Counted from the first letter of the stretch, positions 45,416 through 53,881 are shown. The stretch is 64,000 nt of DNA from Anderseniella sp963698275 (GCA_963698275.1 CAVOQE010000001.1:1240001-1304000), one strand, 5' to 3'. Notes: generated by a model from the sequence alone, not told the origin. Numbers and translations are program-made.

Positions 45416-45770
45416 GGGATTTGCTTTCAAGGGTTGGGAGCAGAAATGCAGGCTCAGGTACCATCTTGATGCTAGCCCATAGCAGACTTTTACACGCAGC
45501 GATGACACAAGTCAGTCACGATCGGTTGATGGTTTTAGCGAGAGTGGCGGGTGTCGTTGTTACCATAAGCAGTGAGCCCGCGGCCGGCATGTAGGCGCTT
45601 GCCATCCAATGGGTTATTTGGACTGGATCAGGGCGCAGGATGCCCACACTTGACGGGACTTTCCGCACCAAACGCCGGCCCAAAATCAAAGACTGTCTCC
45701 TGACATGGCGCTGTCAGGAGTGGTGCAGTAGTGTTGTTCACAGTTTCAAGAAACTTGGGGACCCCCAATC
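45416..45770. other. 355-base divergent intergenic region
   Basis: Lies between the 5' ends of the membrane-protein gene (minus) and a VOC gene (plus). It contains the inverted repeat annotated at 45697-45720. No other gene or RNA was recognised. Confidence 0.45.
45697..45720. promoter_or_regulatory. Perfect inverted repeat upstream of VOC gene
   Basis: CTCCTGACA (45697-45705) and TGTCAGGAG (45712-45720) form a perfect nine-base inverted repeat with a six-base spacer, centred 62 bases before the VOC start. No T-run follows, so a protein-binding operator is more likely than a terminator. Confidence 0.4.
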
Positions 45771-46163
45771 ATGTCAGCTATCAGCCACATTACGCTGGGC
45801 ACAAACGACAAAGAACGCTCAGCGAAGTTCTATGATCATGTACTGGGGGCAATAGGGTTTTCCCGTCTGCCGAAGCCTCCGGAAAAACCACTGGCCTACG
45901 CGAAGCAAGGTGCGATGCCAACAATCTATATTTACTCACCTGAGGATGGCAGGCCAGCCACCTGGGGAAATGGGACCCATATCGCGTTCGTTGCCGACAG
46001 TAGGAATCAGGTGCATGAATTCCACGAGCAGGGGTTGAGTAACGGTGGATCGTGTGACGGCCGACCAGGGCTGAGACCGCATTATGGTCCGAATTATTAT
46101 GCGGCCTACGTGCGTGATCCTGACGGCAACAAACTGCAGGCTGTTTGCTATGCGGACGTATGA
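45771..46163 (+). CDS. VOC family protein
   Basis: A 130-residue VOC protein: ISHITLGTNDKERSAKFYDH opens the fold with a metal-type His, NGTHIAFVADSRNQV supplies a second His and the end segment YAAYVRDPDGNKLQAVCY a Glu-poor third strand. This group (glyoxalase/bleomycin-resistance-like, PhnB-distant) is common in proteobacteria with no fixed substrate. It is preceded by a perfect inverted repeat that could regulate it. Confidence 0.85.
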   Translation: MSAISHITLGTNDKERSAKFYDHVLGAIGFSRLPKPPEKPLAYAKQGAMPTIYIYSPEDGRPATWGNGTHIAFVADSRNQVHEFHEQGLSNGGSCDGRPGLRPHYGPNYYAAYVRDPDGNKLQAVCYADV

Positions 46164-46422
46164 AAAAGCTCAACTGGTTGGTGCGTGATTGACCAAGTTT
46201 GAGGGGGCCGATCCGTATGAAGTGCTCATATGTCCGGGGTGAGAGCCCCTGGATTTCCTGCATGCATCGACTTAGCGCCTTCCTCTGCAAAACGGGACAT
46301 GTCGCGAGAAAGGAAAATAACAGGCATCGTCCCCGGTGTACGATGCCACAAGGCCGATTGCGGAATGACATACGGAAGTCCAGCACCGTAATTCTTGTAA
46401 ACAGTTTGTTGTGAAAACTTGC

Positions 46423-46513
46423 TGGCGGAGACGGAGGGATTCGAACCCTCGATACGCTTTTGACGTATACTCCCTTAGCAGGGGAGCGCCTTCAGCCACT
46501 CGGCCACGTCTCC
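46423..46513 (-). tRNA. tRNA-Ser(GCU)
   Basis: On the minus strand the gene begins GGAGACGTGGCCGAGTGGCT and ends CGTCTCC-G-CCA, giving a seven-base acceptor stem. The anticodon loop is CTGCTAA (GCU, reading AGC/AGU codons). A long variable arm (GTATACGTC...GCGTAT region) and the TTCGAATC T-loop confirm a class II serine tRNA. The 3' CCA is encoded. Confidence 0.96.
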
Positions 46514-46598
46514 TCACCACCAACGAATGCTGTATGCCTGCGAACGGTGCGGGTTTCAAGTGTTTTGGATTGGATAACTTGCAGCTGCGCGAGTGTTT

Positions 46599-47426
46599 TC
46601 AATCCAGTTTGATGATCTGGCCGTCGCGGGCGGCACTTGCGCCGGTAAAAATCTTGTGCGCCATGGCTTCAATGTCTTCCAACTGACTGTCGGTGCGTTC
46701 CGGTGCATGGTGGAACAGCAATAACTGTTTGACACCTGCCTTCTGGGCGAATTCGCAAGCCTTGCGCCATGTGGAATGGCCAAACCCCTTTTTCTTTGAG
46801 GGATATTCGTCGTCAGTGTACATGGCATCGTAGACCATGACATCGGCGCCGGTGGCAAATTTCGTCAGGCGGGCATCTATCTTGTCGTCGCCATGTTCGT
46901 GATCGGACCAGTATACAAACGAGCGTTTGCCGTCAGTGACGCGCCAGGCGAAACAGCCGCCGGGATGATTGGTCGCGCATGATACGGCGGTGTTGCCGTT
47001 GCCCAGGTCTATCTCGGCGCCTTCCTTGACATCATAGAAATTCATGTTGGCCTGCATGATGTCCAGCGACACCGGCAAATAGGGCTCGCGCATGAAGTCT
47101 GAAATGATGTCGTGGGTGCACGGGTTGGAATTGGTGTGGCCGGACCACAGATGTAACTGCATGTCGGCCTTGTAGACGGGATAGAAGAACGGCAGGCCCA
47201 TAATATGATCGTAATGACCGTGCGACAGCAGGAGATTGGCGACGCGGGTGCCGCGTTTGATAAGCTCGGTCCCCAGCTCACGGATGCCGGAGCCTGCATC
47301 AATGATGATGATGTTGCCGTTGATGTTGATTTCCACGCACGCCGTGGAACCGCCAAACCTGATATGATCGGGGCTGGAGACGGGTATGGAGCCTCTACAG
47401 CCCCAGATCTTGATTTCAAAACTCAT
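46599..47426 (-). CDS. MBL-fold metallo-hydrolase
   Basis: About 275 residues from ATG at 47426. The start IKIWGCRGSIPVSSPDHIRFG with GGSTACVEI is a well-known MBL subgroup opening; the zinc motif is LLLSHGHYDHIMGLPFF (HxHxDH) and further ligands are in CATNHPGGC and YWSDHEHGDDK. The group is related to phosphodiesterase-like MBL proteins sometimes linked to cyclic-nucleotide or phosphonate chemistry, but the substrate is not known. It lies 33 bases downstream of an aminotransferase gene on the same strand. Confidence 0.85.
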   Translation of the reverse strand: MSFEIKIWGCRGSIPVSSPDHIRFGGSTACVEININGNIIIIDAGSGIRELGTELIKRGTRVANLLLSHGHYDHIMGLPFFYPVYKADMQLHLWSGHTNSNPCTHDIISDFMREPYLPVSLDIMQANMNFYDVKEGAEIDLGNGNTAVSCATNHPGGCFAWRVTDGKRSFVYWSDHEHGDDKIDARLTKFATGADVMVYDAMYTDDEYPSKKKGFGHSTWRKACEFAQKAGVKQLLLFHHAPERTDSQLEDIEAMAHKIFTGASAARDGQIIKLD

Positions 47427-47459
47427 CCACAAACCACTCGTCTTGAATTGGCAGTCGAT

Positions 47460-48635
47460 CTACGCCTGCGGTTGATAGTGGCCCAGCCGCTGCGCAGCGT
47501 CTTCCATCAAACTGACATCTACATTTGCAAAAGCGAGCCTCAAATAGCCGTCCTGTTCTGGCCCGAACATTGATCCCGGCAGTGTAAGCACACCGCAATG
47601 TTGTGCAAGGCCCATCGCAACTTCTCGTGCACTATGGTTCATATAGGGATGGGCCAGATAAGCAAAGAATGCACCGGAGCTGACTATCCGGTAACCGGAA
47701 GCGTGTTTTGCCAGCGCAGCCTTCATGGCGTCCAGCCGATCTGCCATCATCAGGCGTTTTTGCTGCTTCCACCCATCCAGATTCTGCAAGCCGAAAAGGG
47801 CTGCTTTTTGACCGGTGTGTGGTGCGCAAATGGCCACGCAGTCGATGATTTTTTCTACGGCCTCGATCATTCTCGGGCCTGCAATCAGGGAGCCCACGCG
47901 CGCGCCCGTCAGAGCGTAGACCTTGGAAAACGAATAAAGCTGCACAAAGGTTTCGCCCCAGTTTTCGTGCGCAAACAGATTGTGCGGCGGTGAGGCGGGA
48001 TCAAGGAAATCCTTGTATGTCTCGTCGAGCAGAAGGGCGATCTTCAACCTCTGGCAAGCATCAAAAAATGCGTCAAGCAGGTCAGGCGGATAGACGGCAC
48101 CTGTGGGATTGTTGGGGCTGATCAGGACGACGGCGCGGGTACGTTCATCGCACACCGATGCCAGATCCTCAGGCCGGGGCAGTGCATCGGTTTGGTGAAT
48201 TGCGCAGATGGAGCGCACTTCAATGCCCTGCATCTCCAGCCACATCTGATTGTTGAAATACCAGGGTGCGGCCAGGATGATATTGTCACCGGGTTTGGCC
48301 ACAGCCATTACGGCAGCACAAAATGCCTGATTGCAGCCTGCGGTTATGGCAACGTCTGCTCGCTTCACCGAACCGCGATATGCAGAATTCATATGCGCGG
48401 CAAGTGCCTCTCGAAGGTCCGGTATCCCGAGGATGTCGGTGTAGAGACTGGCGCTGCCGTCTTTCACGCATCTGGCCACATGGTCGGCCAGTTCCGGGGC
48501 AGGCAGGTAACTTGGCACAGCCTGGGACAGATTGATGGCGGGCAAATTGGATGAATTACCCTCAAGCCAACTTGCGGATTCAGCAATGGGTGGTGCCGAA
48601 ACTTTTTCGACAAACGGATTAATAAGATATGTCAT
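47460..48635 (-). CDS. Class I/II pyridoxal-phosphate aminotransferase
   Basis: About 391 residues from ATG at 48635; an upstream ATG at 48743 adds a Cys/Ser-rich leader overlapping the divergent gene and is unlikely. The PLP Lys is in LYSFSKVYALTGARVG, the Asn/Asp pocket in VVLISPNNPTGAVYPPDLL and LLLDETYKDF. It is a fold-type I aspartate-aminotransferase-like enzyme; substrate unknown. The MBL-fold hydrolase gene follows at 33 bases on the same strand, so the two may form an operon. It is divergent from the Card1-like nuclease gene. Confidence 0.88.
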   Translation of the reverse strand: MTYLINPFVEKVSAPPIAESASWLEGNSSNLPAINLSQAVPSYLPAPELADHVARCVKDGSASLYTDILGIPDLREALAAHMNSAYRGSVKRADVAITAGCNQAFCAAVMAVAKPGDNIILAAPWYFNNQMWLEMQGIEVRSICAIHQTDALPRPEDLASVCDERTRAVVLISPNNPTGAVYPPDLLDAFFDACQRLKIALLLDETYKDFLDPASPPHNLFAHENWGETFVQLYSFSKVYALTGARVGSLIAGPRMIEAVEKIIDCVAICAPHTGQKAALFGLQNLDGWKQQKRLMMADRLDAMKAALAKHASGYRIVSSGAFFAYLAHPYMNHSAREVAMGLAQHCGVLTLPGSMFGPEQDGYLRLAFANVDVSLMEDAAQRLGHYQPQA

Positions 48636-48723
48636 TGATGGCTGGTTACTATAGCGGTGGGAGAACGAAGTGATTATGCTTTGCAGGAACAAGTCCACTG
48701 AACAATAGTTATTACAGCTCGAT

Positions 48724-49479
48724 ATGCAAACGATAGAAAACATACTGACTGGCCGCTCTGCCTTTCTGAAAGGATCAGGTGGCGATAAAAATACAGCGCA
48801 GAACCGTCGCGATCTGACGATGGCGATCCAGCAAAACTATCCGGCATTCGAAGTGCTGCGCGATAAACTGCTGGGCACCGGCAGTCCAAAAAACGCCGCG
48901 CAGACAGAAGCGGTGCTTGGTGCCGCGTCCGCGGCGGAAACCGAGTTGCTTTTTGACCACTTGCAACAGCACGAACTGCTGAAGCTGCAGCAGGGTGAGG
49001 TAATCCTCAACAGTATGGATGCGCGCCGGTTTCTGACCGGTGGCTGGCTGGAAGAGCTGGCCTGGCTTGCCGTAATGGAAGCCGGTGCTCACGAAGCTCA
49101 TTATTCGCAACTGGTTGGCTGGGATGTGGAAGGCTATACCGGGGAGAATGAAATAGACGTGATTTTCCGGCGTGACGACAAGTTGGGGTTTGTGTCGTGC
49201 AAGGCCTTGCGCTCCAGCCTGCAGTCGAGTGACCGTAAGCATCGCGCGCGGATGATGGACGCCGTGCATGAGGCAGACAACCTGGCTGATCATTTTGGTG
49301 AGCCGGGTGAACGTGTGGGCGTGCTGGTGACGACAGATCTGTTTGATGAAGAACGCGGCGAGGCCCGCTACCAGGCCCTGATGGGCAAGGCTGCGGTGCT
49401 GGACGTGCGCGTAATCCCGCTTGAGGATATTCGCTGGGACAAGCTTGTGGGCGTCATGGAGTATCTGATGGACCACTAG
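48724..49479 (+). CDS. Card1-like (DUF1887) nuclease domain, stand-alone
   Basis: A 251-residue protein. The C-terminal part (about 105-250) carries LTGGWLEELAWLAVMEAG, GENEIDVIFRRDD and LGFVSCKALRSS, i.e. the E...(E/N)xD...xCK pattern of the PD-(D/E)XK nuclease in Card1/DUF1887 proteins. In Card1 this follows a CARF sensor domain that binds cyclic oligoadenylate in type III CRISPR systems. Here the N-terminal 100 residues are too short for a full CARF and look helical (ELLFDHLQQHELLKLQQGE), perhaps only the linking winged helix. There is no CRISPR array or cas gene in the window. Cleavage of DNA or RNA is inferred from the family. A palindromic element begins inside its stop codon. Confidence 0.68.
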   Translation: MQTIENILTGRSAFLKGSGGDKNTAQNRRDLTMAIQQNYPAFEVLRDKLLGTGSPKNAAQTEAVLGAASAAETELLFDHLQQHELLKLQQGEVILNSMDARRFLTGGWLEELAWLAVMEAGAHEAHYSQLVGWDVEGYTGENEIDVIFRRDDKLGFVSCKALRSSLQSSDRKHRARMMDAVHEADNLADHFGEPGERVGVLVTTDLFDEERGEARYQALMGKAAVLDVRVIPLEDIRWDKLVGVMEYLMDH

Positions 49480-49775
49480 AGCGAGATGAGGTTAAATTGG
49501 AACATTTGATGGCGGAAAATCGGTTCACTCGGCTAGGCGCGTCGCGCAGCGCGATGTGGTGCATCGGGCAAGCGGCGCAACGACGCCGATGGACCGATTT
49601 TCCCCACCCCGGTAGGAACCAGTATGTTGATATATGTGATGAAAGGGCCGGGCGATTTTGCCCTCTGGCGTCGTTGGCTTGCGCTTGTGGTGAATAACAC
49701 CACCGCGCGCAATCCGCCTAGCCAGCGACCAAAATCGCCGCGGTCAAATGATCCAATTTAACCTTATCTCGCTCT
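49478..49775. repeat. 298-base imperfect nested palindrome
   Basis: AGAGCGAGATGAGGTTAAAT at 49478 is mirrored by ATTTAACCTTATCTCGCTCT ending at 49775, and similarity continues inward through GGCTAGGCG and AACGACGCC. Each half also folds on itself: GGAAAATCGGT (49514-49524) with ACCGATTTTCC (49593-49603), and GCGATTTT (49652-49659) with AAAATCGC (49731-49738). It fills most of the gap between the Card1-like gene and the quinone oxidoreductase and overlaps the stop codon of the former. It has no transposase and looks like a MITE-like or dispersed palindromic repeat. Confidence 0.82.
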
Positions 49776-49870
49776 GGAGCAACTTGGGTTCAAGTGAACC
49801 CATAAACCTGTTCTGACAGATCGAACCGGCAGTAAATCAGAACTCCACAGAAAAAATTACAGGGAAAGTC

Positions 49871-50842
49871 ATGAAAGCGATCAAGTTTCACCAACCGGGT
49901 GGCCCGGAAGTCATGCAGTACGAGGAGGTCAATCTGGAAGCGCCGGAAGCCGGCCATGTCAGGTTGCGCCATACTGCGGTCGGGCTGAATTTCATTGATA
50001 CCTACCATCGCTCAGGCGCTTATCCGGTTCCGCTGCCCAGCGGCATCGGGCTGGAAGCAGCCGGTGTCGTTGAAGCAGTCGGAGACGGGGTGAGCCATCT
50101 GAAGGAAGGCGATCGCGTTGCCTATGGTGCAGGTCCCATCGGTGCCTATTCGCAAGCCCGCAACATGCCTGCCAACAGGGTGTCCGTGCTGCCTGACACC
50201 ATATCTGACGAGACGGCGGCAGCCATGATGTTAAAGGGCATGACCGCGAGATACCTGCTGCGCGAAACCTATGAAGTCAAAGCGGGCGACACGATTTTAT
50301 GGCATGCGGTTGCCGGAGGCGTTGGTCTCATCGCGGTCCAGTGGGCAAAGCACCTGGGCGCCCGTGTGATCGGCACAACGAGTTCGCCGGAAAAAGCGGC
50401 CCTGGCCAAGTCTTTCGGATGCGATGAGGTTATCAATTACACGGAAGAAAATGTTGCGGAGCGGGTGCGGGAACTGACCGATGGCAAGGGGGTACCGGTG
50501 GTCTATGACGGGGTTGGAAAAGCAACGCTCGAAGCCTCCCTGGACAGTCTCAGTCCGAGGGGGCTATTGGCAAGTTTTGGTTCTGCATCCGGTCCGGTGA
50601 AGGATTTCGACACTGGTATTCTCGGTGCCAAGGGCTCACTGTATCTCACACGTCCCACCCTGATGACCTATGTGGCGGCAGATGAAGACCTGCAGGCCAA
50701 TGCGGCGGACCTGTTCGATGTGGTCGGTTCCGGCGCAGTCAAGATCGAAATAAACCAGACTTATGAACTGGCGGATGCCGTAAAGGCGCATCAGGATCTT
50801 GAAGGACGTAAAACCACAGGCTCCACGGTTCTGATGCCATAA
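49871..50842 (+). CDS. qor: Quinone oxidoreductase (NADPH), MDR family
   Basis: A 323-residue zinc-independent member of the medium-chain dehydrogenase family. The substrate-domain opening GLNFIDTYHRSGAYPVPLP and the NADPH-binding segment VAGGVGLIAVQWAKHLGARV are typical of QOR. It reduces quinones or other enones with NADPH in the cytoplasm. ACAGGGAAAGTC precedes the start. The gene ends four bases before the hairpin array. Confidence 0.93.
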   Translation: MKAIKFHQPGGPEVMQYEEVNLEAPEAGHVRLRHTAVGLNFIDTYHRSGAYPVPLPSGIGLEAAGVVEAVGDGVSHLKEGDRVAYGAGPIGAYSQARNMPANRVSVLPDTISDETAAAMMLKGMTARYLLRETYEVKAGDTILWHAVAGGVGLIAVQWAKHLGARVIGTTSSPEKAALAKSFGCDEVINYTEENVAERVRELTDGKGVPVVYDGVGKATLEASLDSLSPRGLLASFGSASGPVKDFDTGILGAKGSLYLTRPTLMTYVAADEDLQANAADLFDVVGSGAVKIEINQTYELADAVKAHQDLEGRKTTGSTVLMP

Positions 50843-50845
50843 GGT

Positions 50846-51649
50846 TTGTTGCGCTCACACAAGCAGCCTGCGGCTGCGCATTTTTGGTGGTCGAACAGCT
50901 TGTCCGCCTTCGGCGGGCCGTTCTCCGACCCTGATCAACCCTCGTGGTGTATTCCTCCGAGGCACGTAAGTGCCAAGGCAAGCGCGACTGCGCGCCGCAC
51001 GAATTGCGCCCCCGCGGAGCGCAGCCGAAGGCTGCTGGCGTGAGCGAAACAAAACAACCCGCTCTCCGACCCGCAACAACCGCCGTGATGAACTCCTCCG
51101 AGGCACGTAAGTGCCAAGGCAAGCGCGACTGCGCGCCGCATGAAGTGCGCCCCCGCGGAGCGCAGCCGCAGGCTGCTGGCGTGAGCGAAACAAAACAACC
51201 CGCTCTCCAACCCGCAACAACCGCCGTGATGAACTCCTCCGAAGCACCGAAGGTGCAGAGGCAAGGCCGACCGGCCGTCGCACGAAGTGCGCCCCCGCGG
51301 AGCGCAGCCGCAGGCTGCTGGCGTGAGCGAAATAGAACAACCTGCTCTCCGACCCTGAACAACCGCCGTGATGAACTCCCCTCCGAAGCACCAAAGGTGC
51401 AGAGGCAAGGCCGACCGGCCGCCGCACGAAGTGCGCCCCCGCGGAGCGCAGCCGCAGGCTGCTTGCGTGAGCGAAATAGAACAACCTGCTCTCCGACCCT
51501 GAACAACCGCCGTGATGAACTCCCCTCCGAAGCACCAAAGGTGCAGAGGCAAGGCCGACCGGCCGCCGCACGAAGTGCGCCCCCGCGGAGCGCAGCCGCA
51601 GGCTGCTGGCGTGAGCGATATGAACGATCCGAGGATAAGCTGTTCGACC
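50846..51649. repeat. Tandem array of ~141-base units made of short hairpins
   Basis: Five units start at about 50946, 51087, 51228, 51370 and 51514 (spacings 141, 141, 142, 144; the last is partial, to about 51618). Each unit contains hairpins such as GCACC-GAA-GGTGC, GGCC-GACC-GGCC, CGCAC-GAA-GTGCG and GCAGCC-GCA-GGCTGC. Units 1-2 use different but still paired stems (GGCAC-GTAA-GTGCC, GCGC-GACT-GCGC). GGTCGAACAGCTT at 50889-50901 is inverted at 51637-51649, bounding the array, and 50851-50879 is an inverted copy of a unit's end. Long frames are open on both strands, but the unit reading frame changes between copies, so it is not protein-coding. It lies between convergent 3' ends. Confidence 0.9.
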
Positions 51650-51667
51650 GAAAAAGTCGTACCTGCC

Positions 51668-52522
51668 TTAAGTCGCCGGGCAGGTTTGTGACTTCTGGGA
51701 CAATTGCTGCCAGTTGGCGGAGCATTTTGTGTTGGAGCACAGGAACTGTGCCAGTGCAGGCGTTGAAATAGCATGCGCCAGGTTCAACGGGCGGCCATTG
51801 GCGTCTGACAATGTGCTGACCAGCATGCCGGTCAATTGACCCTTGTCGTCGAACAAGGGTCCGCCTGATTCGCCTTTCTTGGTGGCAAGGCGCAGTTCAA
51901 TGGCATCAGGATAGCCGAAGCCGCTATACTTGACCGCACGTCCGAAACTCATTGAGTTTACCGAGCCGATACGGGCGGTATCATTGCGGGCATGCGGTTT
52001 GCCGAGCGAGAACACCGGGGCACCACGTTGCATGCAATGATTTGCAGACGGTGTCACCGCAGCCGCATTGAAACCGCGCAGCTTTATCAGGGCCATGTCA
52101 TTGTCCGGCTTAACGGCAATTACCTTGCCGGCATAAATGCGTCCGTCGGAGGCACGCGCATCAACAGAGTTGCCGCGCTTTACCGCAACATGACCGGCCG
52201 TCATGATAATACCGTCTGATACGACAAAGCCGCTGCCGGATGTCAGTGCTTCAGGTGAGCCGGTTGCCTTGGAACCAGCGCGTTTTTGCTGTTCATGAAC
52301 AACCAGTGTGACATAGCTGGGTCCCGTTTGAGCCTGCAATTGTTGGATGTGGCTGGAAATAACACCGCCTGCGGGCTCCGCTGCTGCATCGACGTCAATT
52401 GTGCGGGGTTCAAGCAGGGCCTGATTCGTTTCACCCCCTACACAACCTGCCAGCAGCAGCAAAAAAGCTAATATGCAGTTTTGTTTCCGCACAAATGACC
52501 CCAATTGAAAATCGAAAAACAC
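51668..52522 (-). CDS. Trypsin-like serine protease, lipoprotein
   Basis: A 284-residue S1-type protease. The catalytic triad is His in IIMTAGHVAV, Asp in KPDNDMALIKL and Ser in KKGESGGPLFDD. The N-terminus has a lipoprotein signal (ILAFLLLLAGC), so the mature protein is anchored in the periplasm; a GTG at 52492 would give a more compact signal than the ATG at 52522 used here. Late Cys pairs may form disulfides. It resembles the regulatory/surveillance proteases with no PDZ domain. It is convergent with qor across the hairpin array. Confidence 0.85.
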   Translation of the reverse strand: MFFDFQLGSFVRKQNCILAFLLLLAGCVGGETNQALLEPRTIDVDAAAEPAGGVISSHIQQLQAQTGPSYVTLVVHEQQKRAGSKATGSPEALTSGSGFVVSDGIIMTAGHVAVKRGNSVDARASDGRIYAGKVIAVKPDNDMALIKLRGFNAAAVTPSANHCMQRGAPVFSLGKPHARNDTARIGSVNSMSFGRAVKYSGFGYPDAIELRLATKKGESGGPLFDDKGQLTGMLVSTLSDANGRPLNLAHAISTPALAQFLCSNTKCSANWQQLSQKSQTCPAT

Positions 52523-52747
52523 TGAACCTTATCAATACATGCTTGGTCCGGATCAGACCAGCCAAATGTCTGCAACACCAAGGCGAATATGTGGCTGTTT
52601 ACGCGTTGTCTCGATTACAGACCGGCTCTCCGGCACGTTTTTTTGAAAGTGTTGCAAAATAGACACACATATATTCGGCTGTTCAGTACACGGTTGCCAC
52701 ATGTCAGCCTGCAATTCGGCAAATTGCGAACATGAGTTTTTTGAACC

Positions 52748-52821
52748 TGGAGGCCTCGACCAGAATCGAACTGGTGTAAGCGGATTTGCAATCCGATGGA
52801 TAACCACTCTCCCACGAGGCC
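52748..52821 (-). tRNA. tRNA-Cys(GCA)
   Basis: On the minus strand the gene starts GGCCTCGTGGGAGAGTGG and ends CGAGGCC-T-CCA, giving a seven-base acceptor stem. The anticodon loop TTGCAAA contains GCA. The T-loop GTTCGATTC is standard and the CCA is encoded. No integrase or other sign of use as an attachment site is seen next to it. Confidence 0.96.
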
Positions 52822-53056
52822 ATCGTGGCGGACTTTTCATGTCCGGGCGGCGTCTTATAGACGACACTGCATCGGGTTACAACGCCTGCTTTCAGGCAAT
52901 GTTGCCGGTTTTTCATACCGTATAGTGGTGCATCGAATGACAAACAGGCTTGGCGAGACGGCCTGAGTTGGGTATTCAACCGTAACGGCCGCGTTTTGCA
53001 AACTCGCAACGGTCAAGGTTTTGGCGGTTTTCGCCGGTTGAGGATCAGGAGCTAGC

Positions 53057-53728
53057 ATGATCGATTACGCCATAGCGCGCGAAAACATGATTGAATCACA
53101 GGTTCGTCCGAACGGTATAACCGATGCCCGTGTTATTGAGGCGATGGCGGAAATTCCGCGCGAAGTGTTCGTGCCTGATGATATCAAATCGCTGGCATAT
53201 ATGGACGAAGATGTGCCGTTGAGCGTAGGAAGCGATGGCCGGAAACGCCATCTTATGGAGCCGATGGCGTTTGCACGCATGCTGCAGGCCGCGGTTATCC
53301 AGCCGGATGAGTGTGTGCTGGATATCGGTTGTGCAGCGGGATATTCATCCGCCGTGCTGTCCAGGCTGGCTCAATTGGTCGTAGCTGTGGAAGAAGATGC
53401 TGATTTGGCCGAAACTGCAAATCAGAACCTGTTGCGGCTGCAGATAAACAATGTCGCCGTGTTCAATACGTCCATGCAGGAGGGCCACCGCGCCGAGGCG
53501 CCTTACGATGTCATCATTGTGAATGGAAGAGCCGGACAGATTCCCGAAAGTCTTTTGTCGCAACTGGCTGACGGCGGACGTTTGATCGCGGTTGTGGGCG
53601 ACACCGATACGGCGCAGGCACTGGTTTATACGAAGGCCGGTGACGTAACTGCACCCCGGTATGCCTTTGATGCGAGTATTCCGATGCTGCCGGGTTTTGA
53701 AAAAGCGGATCCGGGTTTCGTTTTCTAA
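53057..53728 (+). CDS. PIMT-like SAM-dependent methyltransferase
   Basis: A 223-residue homologue of protein-L-isoaspartate methyltransferase. The SAM motif reads VLDIGCAAGYSSAVL, and the N-terminus REVFVPDDIKSLAYMDEDVPL matches PIMT. However, the catalytic loop normally GQTxSQP reads VGSDGRKRHLMEPMAF, so the conserved Ser and Gln are gone. Substrate may therefore differ from isoaspartate. In alphaproteobacteria this branch commonly sits just before tolC, as here, and an envelope-related role is possible. AGGATCAGGAGCTAGC provides a good ribosome site. Confidence 0.85.
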   Translation: MIDYAIARENMIESQVRPNGITDARVIEAMAEIPREVFVPDDIKSLAYMDEDVPLSVGSDGRKRHLMEPMAFARMLQAAVIQPDECVLDIGCAAGYSSAVLSRLAQLVVAVEEDADLAETANQNLLRLQINNVAVFNTSMQEGHRAEAPYDVIIVNGRAGQIPESLLSQLADGGRLIAVVGDTDTAQALVYTKAGDVTAPRYAFDASIPMLPGFEKADPGFVF

Positions 53729-53881
53729 TTGTGTCGACAACTGTCGCAGTCTCGACGTTTTTGCTGAGTATTCTCTGGTTCATCGGTTACAGTTGGTGGC
53801 AGCATAAATTGATTCTTGTGTGAAATTTGTTTTGTGTCTGGTCGGCTGCGGCTGATCCTTTGGATTAATGTTTAGTTTACT

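Noticed and set aside
49497..49697. 66-codon frame in the palindromic element
   Set aside because: It lies wholly inside the inverted repeat, has no ribosome site and no family similarity.
50946..51618. CRISPR array
   Set aside because: Units are about 141 bases with no short repeat-unique spacer alternation, and no cas genes are nearby.
50739..51774. Long overlapping open frames on both strands in the hairpin array (up to 333 codons)
   Set aside because: They arise because the repeat lacks stops. The unit length changes by 1 base between copies, so the same DNA is read in different frames, which does not fit a protein under selection.
52748..52821. tRNA-Cys as integration site of a mobile element
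   Set aside because: No integrase, no duplicated tRNA 3' end and no foreign-looking block beside it.
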